Assembly: GCA_027531255.1 (NCBI GenBank)
Contig: JAPZRU010000002.1
Coordinates: forward strand, 496,001-560,000
DNA: 64,000 nt
Source: Steroidobacteraceae bacterium
Lineage (GTDB): Bacteria; Pseudomonadota; Gammaproteobacteria; Steroidobacterales; Steroidobacteraceae
Direction of reading: 5' to 3'
Below, in pieces: positions 59,690 through 64,000 of the stretch. Position 1 is the first letter of the stretch, and every line of letters begins with the position of its first letter. The notes below the pieces were generated by a model, which was not told the DNA's origin, ran no database searches, and saw nothing but the letters and a program-made list of their open reading frames with translations. The position numbers and the translations under genes are program-made.

Positions 59690-60994
59690 TCAGGCGCGGT
59701 GGCCGATCGCCCCGAGCGGCACGACCGCGACGGCGTCGTCCTCGTCCTCCTCGAGTTCCGCCGCTATCTGCGCGCGCATCTGCGCGCGAAACTCGTTCAC
59801 CGACTCGAAGAACGCCGACATCATCAGGACCCACAGGAACATGCCGCGGTCGGTCAGGCACCAGGCCGTGTCGTCCTCGACCACCGCGCCGAAGACCTGC
59901 AAGGCGGTCAGTTCGGGCCACAGCGAGCGTTCGAAGCGCGGGCCGTAGCGCGCCCGCACCCACGACTTCTCGAGCCGCAGGCCGAACAGCCGCATCAGCA
60001 GGTCGTAGCGCATCTGCTCGCGCGGGCCGAGGGCGCGCTCGCCGGTGACTCCGGAGAAGCCGCGCTCGATCCGCTCGACGTAGGAGCGCAGCGAGAACGT
60101 CGAGGCGTACACGCGACCGCCGAGGTTGCCGAACGCGCCGCTGCCGAGGCCGACGTACTCCGGCGACTGCACGACGTACTCGTCGATGCCGTGGCCGCCG
60201 CGGTTGAAGCACCACGCGGACGAGGCGGTGAACTCCGGGCGCAGCCGGGCCAGCACGCGGCCGTAGTAGCGGCGCAGCCGGCTGCGGTCCGGCAACCCCA
60301 TGACCTTGCCCATCTTCCGCTCCACCGCCGCCGAGGTCATCAGCGGGTAGAACGACACCTGGTTCGCCGGGCCCGCGAGTACCGCGTCGAGGTCGGCCTC
60401 GAGCATCGCCTCGGTCTGGTGCGGCAGGTTGTAGATCATGTCGACGTTCAGCGTGCGGAAGCGCGACGCGGCGTACGCGAGCCGCTCACGGATCTCCGTG
60501 CTGCTGCCGTACTTCTCGTAGCGGTCCATCTCGCGCAGCAGCCCGTCGTCGAAGCTCTGCACGCCGACCGAGAGGCGCTGCACGCCGACCGCGGCCAGCC
60601 GGTCGAGCACCGCGGGCCGAAGGTCCTTCGGGTTCGTCTCGACCGAGATGTCGTCGATCGGCGAGAACTCCTGCAGCAGCGCCAGCGTCTCGCACAGCTC
60701 GGCGGGATCGACGGTCGGCGTGCCGCCGCCCACGTAGACGCCCGAGAAGCGGAAGCCCCGGTCGTGGTAGTGCCGAATCTCCTTGCGCAGAGCGGCGAAG
60801 TAGCTGCGCGCCTTGTCGTCCCGGTGCTTCACGCGGTGGAACGAACAGAACGGGCACAGCACCTCGCAGAACGGCACGTGCACGTAGAGGAACACCGGCG
60901 CGGCCGGCACGGCCGCGACGCCGGTGCTGGGCACGAGGCGCATCGACCGTGCGGCCTGGTGCCGGAACGCCGACGCGATCAGGGAATGGATCAT
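59690..60994 (-). CDS. HemN/HemW-family radical SAM protein
   Basis: A 434-residue radical-SAM enzyme with the cluster motif CEVLCPFCSFHR (C-x3-C-x2-C), GVYVGGGTPTVDPAEL, ISVETNPKDL and GVQSFDDGLLREMDRYEK, as in coproporphyrinogen III dehydrogenases (HemN) and heme chaperones HemW/HutW. The C-terminal winged region is present. Start at ATG 60994. Heme-related function would fit the neighbouring genes for 29 c hemes and b hemes, but its exact reaction is unknown. Confidence 0.85.
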   Translation of the reverse strand: MIHSLIASAFRHQAARSMRLVPSTGVAAVPAAPVFLYVHVPFCEVLCPFCSFHRVKHRDDKARSYFAALRKEIRHYHDRGFRFSGVYVGGGTPTVDPAELCETLALLQEFSPIDDISVETNPKDLRPAVLDRLAAVGVQRLSVGVQSFDDGLLREMDRYEKYGSSTEIRERLAYAASRFRTLNVDMIYNLPHQTEAMLEADLDAVLAGPANQVSFYPLMTSAAVERKMGKVMGLPDRSRLRRYYGRVLARLRPEFTASSAWCFNRGGHGIDEYVVQSPEYVGLGSGAFGNLGGRVYASTFSLRSYVERIERGFSGVTGERALGPREQMRYDLLMRLFGLRLEKSWVRARYGPRFERSLWPELTALQVFGAVVEDDTAWCLTDRGMFLWVLMMSAFFESVNEFRAQMRAQIAAELEEDEDDAVAVVPLGAIGHRA

Positions 60995-61149
60995 GGCGCG
61001 GACTCTAAACCAGCAATGCCCGCCACGGGATGCGTTACTGCTGCGGATAGTGGCGACGTTGCTAGGGGGATGTGCGGATTCCGTACGAAGGGCCCGGAAG
61101 AGCACCGTGCCGGATGCGCGAGGGACCGCGACTGAGGGGGCTACGCATC

Positions 61150-61677
61150 ATGGGTCTGACTCTCGTGCTCGGCATCGGCAACTCACTGCTCACCGACGAC
61201 GGCGTCGGGATCCACGCGGCGCTGCGATTGCGCGAAGCGCTCGGCGACGCGGACGACGTGCAGGTGCTGGATGCCGGCACGCTCAGCTTCTTCCTGCTGC
61301 CCTGGCTCGAACGCGCCGATGCACTGATTGCCTTTGACGCGGCCGTCGACGGCGGCGTCCCCGGCGACCTCGTCCTCAAGGAAGGCGCGGACTTCGACGC
61401 GTTCGTGCGTCGACCGGGCCGCAGCGTCCACGAGATCGGTCTCGCCGACCTCCTCGACATGGCCCGCCTCGCCGACAAGCTGCCCGCGCGCCGCGTCCTG
61501 ATCGGCGTCGAGCCGGCCAGCACCGACTGGGGCCTCGAGTGCACGCCGGCGGTCGCGGCCACCGTGCCGCGCTGCGTCGAGCTCGCGCGCCGCTACGTCG
61601 AGGACTGGCGCGCGGCGCCGGTTCCGATTCCCGTCACCGCCCACGTCCCGGGCCCGGAGAACGCTCATGCCGTTTGA
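61150..61677 (+). CDS. [NiFe]-hydrogenase maturation protease (HyaD/HupD family)
   Basis: A 175-residue endopeptidase: LVLGIGNSLLTDDGVGIHAA with the metal-binding Asp, DAGTLSFFLLPWLERADALI, and a late GVEPASTDWGLECTPAVAA. It clips the C-terminus of the large subunit after nickel insertion. A GAGGGGG lies about 9 nt before the ATG. First gene of the plus-strand hydrogenase set; its end overlaps the next gene by 11 nt. Confidence 0.9.
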   Translation: MGLTLVLGIGNSLLTDDGVGIHAALRLREALGDADDVQVLDAGTLSFFLLPWLERADALIAFDAAVDGGVPGDLVLKEGADFDAFVRRPGRSVHEIGLADLLDMARLADKLPARRVLIGVEPASTDWGLECTPAVAATVPRCVELARRYVEDWRAAPVPIPVTAHVPGPENAHAV

Positions 61678-62140
61678 GGCGCTCGACCCGCGCGACGCCG
61701 GCCGTCTCGAGGCCCTGACCGCCACCGCCTCAGGGGCGCACGGCCCCGACCCCGAGGCCTGCGAATCCGTCCGCGGCCGCGTCGACAGCGGCAACGTGCC
61801 GCTGCTGCTGAACGAGGTGCGCTACGCCCTCGAGCGCCTCCTCGACGACGGCACCACGCACGCGATCGACGTCCGCGCGATCCCGCTCGGCCCCGGCGAG
61901 GAGGACCGCCTGCTCGACGCGCTCGGCCGCGGCGAATTGCGCGCCGAGTTCGACTCGCTGGGCCGCTCGGAGGTGCAGGAATGCGCCTACCCGGGCGTCT
62001 GGTGCGTCACGCATTACAACGAGGCCGGTCACGTCGCCGGCCGATTCCTCGAGGTCACGTTCACGCCCGCGCTGCTCGCCTCGCCTCCCGAGGACGTGCG
62101 GACGGGCCTCGAGCGGCTGGCCGCGGAGCTGGCCCCCTGA
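61667..62140 (+). CDS. HupH/HyaF C-terminal-domain hydrogenase maturation protein
   Basis: A 157-residue protein equivalent to the C-terminal HupH_C domain: VPLLLNEVRYALERLLDDGT, GELRAEFDSLGRSEVQE and YPGVWCVTHYNEAGHVAGRF. Full-length HupH has an additional N-terminal part that is absent here. It aids small-subunit maturation. Overlaps the protease gene. Confidence 0.82.
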   Translation: MPFEALDPRDAGRLEALTATASGAHGPDPEACESVRGRVDSGNVPLLLNEVRYALERLLDDGTTHAIDVRAIPLGPGEEDRLLDALGRGELRAEFDSLGRSEVQECAYPGVWCVTHYNEAGHVAGRFLEVTFTPALLASPPEDVRTGLERLAAELAP

Positions 62141-62157
62141 GCGGCAAGGAGAAGATC

Positions 62158-63234
62158 ATGCTGGTCGATCCGAGAGCGACGGTCGCGGACATGCTGCGGG
62201 CTCGCGGCATCTCCCGCCGCGGCTTCATGAAGTTCTGCGCGACCACCGCGTCGCTGATGGCGCTCGCGCCGTCGATGACCCCGAAGGTCGCGGAGGCGCT
62301 CCAGAAGGCGCGGCGCACCTCCGTGATCTGGCTGCCGTTCCAGGAATGCACGGGCTGCAAGGAGTCGCTCACGCGCGCCGGCGGCCCGACGCTCGAGAAC
62401 CTGATCTTCGACGCGATCTCGCTCGACTACTCGGAGACGCTGATGGCCGCCGCCGGCCACCAGGCCGAGGAGGCGATGAAGAACGCGATCCGCGAGAACT
62501 GGGGCAACTACCTGCTGCTGGTCGACGGCTCGCTGCCCGTCGATGTCCCCGAGTACTCGGTGATCGGCGGCGTCTCGAACCTCGAGATGCTGAAGGAAGT
62601 CGCGGCGGGCGCGAAGGCGGTGGTCGCGATCGGCACCTGCTCCGCGTTCGGCGGCCTGCCGGCGGCGCGGCCGAACCCGACCGGTGCGCGGCCGATCTCG
62701 GACGTGGTCAAGGACAAGCCGCTGATCAACGTCCCCGGCTGCCCGCCGATGCCGATCGCGATCACGAGCGTGCTGGTGCACTACCTGACGTTCGGCACGC
62801 TGCCCGAGCTCGACCACCTGAACCGCCCGAAGTCGTTCTTCGGCCAGACCATCCACGACCGCTGCTACCGCCGGCCGTTCTACGAGCGCGGCCAGTTCGC
62901 CGAGAGCTTCGACGACGAGGGCGCGAAGGCGGGCTGGTGCCTGTTCAAGGTCGGCTGCAAGGGCCCGACGACCTACAACGGTTGCGCCACCTACAAGTGG
63001 AACCTCGGCGCGAGCTGGCCGGTGGAATCCGGGCACGGCTGCCTCGGCTGCTCCGAGCCGAACTTCTGGGATTGGCAGGGCTTCTACAACCCGCTGTCCA
63101 CGACGCAGTGGGGCGGCTACGCCCAGATCGGCGCCGCGGCTGCCGCTGGAGCCGCCGCCGGCGCGGTGGCGGCGCTTGCCGCGCGCCGCAAGCAGCGGCC
63201 GGTCGGCCAGGACGTCCAGGAGGAAGGCAAATGA
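62158..63234 (+). CDS. [NiFe]-hydrogenase small subunit, TAT-exported and C-terminally anchored
   Basis: A 358-residue small subunit. SRRGFMKFCATTASLMALAP is a TAT signal. Iron-sulfur ligands are in FQECTGCKES, AIGTCSAFGGLPAA, NVPGCPP, HDRCYRRPF, VGCKGPTTYNGC and HGCLGCSEPNFWD. A C-terminal hydrophobic helix (AAAAAGAAAGAVAALAA) anchors it to the membrane, as in uptake group 1 enzymes. AAGGAG 6 nt before the ATG. The large subunit is not in the window. Confidence 0.93.
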   Translation: MLVDPRATVADMLRARGISRRGFMKFCATTASLMALAPSMTPKVAEALQKARRTSVIWLPFQECTGCKESLTRAGGPTLENLIFDAISLDYSETLMAAAGHQAEEAMKNAIRENWGNYLLLVDGSLPVDVPEYSVIGGVSNLEMLKEVAAGAKAVVAIGTCSAFGGLPAARPNPTGARPISDVVKDKPLINVPGCPPMPIAITSVLVHYLTFGTLPELDHLNRPKSFFGQTIHDRCYRRPFYERGQFAESFDDEGAKAGWCLFKVGCKGPTTYNGCATYKWNLGASWPVESGHGCLGCSEPNFWDWQGFYNPLSTTQWGGYAQIGAAAAAGAAAGAVAALAARRKQRPVGQDVQEEGK

Positions 63235-63887
63235 ACCTGCTCGAATTCGCGCGCGGCCCCGCGTTCAACTTCGCCCTGATCGTGTTCGTGTTCGGCGTGG
63301 TCTGGCGCCTCGCCGGGCTGTTTCTGCAGTGGCGGCGGCGTGACCTGTCGAAGCCGCGCCAGCACAACCTGATCGTCGCGGGCACCCGCGCGATGCTGAT
63401 GCGCTCGCTGCCCCCGCACGAGCTCGAGAAGCACATCGTCTTCCAGCACATGTCGGGCTACGCCTGGCACATCGCCTGGTTCATCAGTCTGCTGTTCTTC
63501 GCCCCGCACCTGCCGTTCTTCAAGCAGTTCCTCGGCTTCGCGTGGCCCGCCCTGCCGAACTGGATCTCGCTCGGCGCCGGCGCGGTCGCGCTGGCGCTGC
63601 TCCTGACCCTCGTGATCCGCCGCGCCACCAACCCGGTGCTGAAGCAGATCTCGACCTGGGACGACTACATCAGCGTGGTCCTGACGATCCTGCCGCTGGC
63701 CACGGGCTTCCTCGCCTACGGCCGGCTGCTGCCGATCCGCTACGAGACGCTGCTGGCGCTCCACCTGCTGAGCATCTGCGCGCTCCTGGTCTGGTACCCG
63801 TTCGGGAAGCTGATGCACCTGTTCCTGACGTTCCCGTCCCGTTTCCAGGCCGGCGCGCTGCTCGGCCGCAAGGGAGTCGAAGCATGA
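63231..63887 (+). CDS. NarI/Isp1-like b-type cytochrome of the hydrogenase
   Basis: A 218-residue protein with five membrane helices and histidines spaced for b hemes (HIVFQHMSGYAWHIAWF, LALHLLSICALLVWYPFGKLMHLF), the NarI/nitrate-reductase-gamma pattern rather than the usual HyaC/HupC type. In Hyn-type hydrogenases such a gene (isp1) lies between small and large subunit genes, followed by isp2. ATGA overlap on both sides supports the same operon. Confidence 0.8.
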   Translation: MNLLEFARGPAFNFALIVFVFGVVWRLAGLFLQWRRRDLSKPRQHNLIVAGTRAMLMRSLPPHELEKHIVFQHMSGYAWHIAWFISLLFFAPHLPFFKQFLGFAWPALPNWISLGAGAVALALLLTLVIRRATNPVLKQISTWDDYISVVLTILPLATGFLAYGRLLPIRYETLLALHLLSICALLVWYPFGKLMHLFLTFPSRFQAGALLGRKGVEA

Positions 63888-64000
63888 GCGCGAACATCTA
63901 CGAAGGCGGCACGGCCGGCCTGCCGCAGTTCCGCGGCGGCGCGTCGAAGACCGCCGAGCGCCCCGTGAGCAGGAGGACCGATGCCGAGCGACTCGCGCGC
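63884..64000 (+). CDS. Start of the next hydrogenase operon gene, cut by window end
   Basis: The ATG at 63884 overlaps the NarI-like gene's stop, and 39 codons (MSANIYEGGTAGLPQFRGG...) stay open to the edge. In an isp1-isp2 arrangement this would be isp2, an iron-sulfur HdrD-like protein, but the visible part has no cysteine motif and no identification is possible. Confidence 0.45.
   Translation, partial: MSANIYEGGTAGLPQFRGGASKTAERPVSRRTDAERLAR

Noticed and set aside
1-64000. tRNA/rRNA genes, CRISPR arrays, transposases, prophage
   Set aside because: None seen: no TPsiC-like arm with acceptor pairing, no regularly spaced direct repeats, no transposase or phage structural gene.

Overview
The window is about 70% G+C with dense, non-phage gene content: lipoproteins, TAT signals, an UvrD with its C-terminal domain, a Mtr-type porin-cytochrome conduit and a membrane-bound [NiFe]-hydrogenase. 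It reads as a chromosomal segment of a GC-rich Gram-negative bacterium, most likely a gamma- or betaproteobacterium; the lineage cannot be narrowed from the sequence alone. I saw no tRNA, rRNA, CRISPR array, transposase or prophage.

Layout. 1-7 kb, minus strand: a truncated M14 carboxypeptidase, then a tightly overlapped four-gene unit leuC-leuD-HMG-CoA-lyase-like-CoA transferase that looks catabolic (citramalate/citraconate to acetyl-CoA plus pyruvate) rather than leucine biosynthetic, then a YqjD/YqjE/YqjK-type envelope-stress cluster. 7-16 kb: HIT protein, cupin lipoprotein, TerC-family protein with a strong promoter and long leader, a single-chain acetate kinase-PduL phosphotransacylase fusion, an AI-2E family carrier, a thioredoxin-like protein, and a divergent pair of an exported protoglobin and a four-cysteine MarR regulator whose shared promoter region carries two copies of one palindrome. 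16-42 kb: housekeeping and accessory genes (uvrD with a glycine-rich linker, NnrU family, quinone-oxidoreductase-like MDR, rhodanese, lipocalin, DUF502, EEP nuclease, MaoC, SYLF, a two-subunit molybdenum hydroxylase, GST, oligopeptidase B, renalase-like oxidoreductase, MalM family, UPF0104, KTSC, SnoaL, DUF3024, TetR, a second AI-2E carrier, a methyltransferase), separated by short GGGGTC/GACCCC-type repeats and two gene remnants.

42.5-50.5 kb: a complete nine-gene V/A-type ATPase operon (GH-C-I-K-F-E-A-B-D), unusual for Pseudomonadota and in an unusual gene order, followed by convergent folE.

51.3-64 kb: a respiratory block. On the minus strand lie an MtrB/PioB porin, a decaheme MtrA, a decaheme MtrC/OmcA-type lipoprotein with a collagen-like stalk, and a CbcL-like protein fusing nine c hemes to a b-type membrane domain. 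A radical-SAM HemW/HemN-like gene follows, and then on the plus strand a hydrogenase operon (maturation protease, HupH-like, small subunit, NarI-like Isp1 cytochrome b, start of the next gene) running off the window. Together these could link H2 and the quinone pool to an extracellular electron donor or acceptor.
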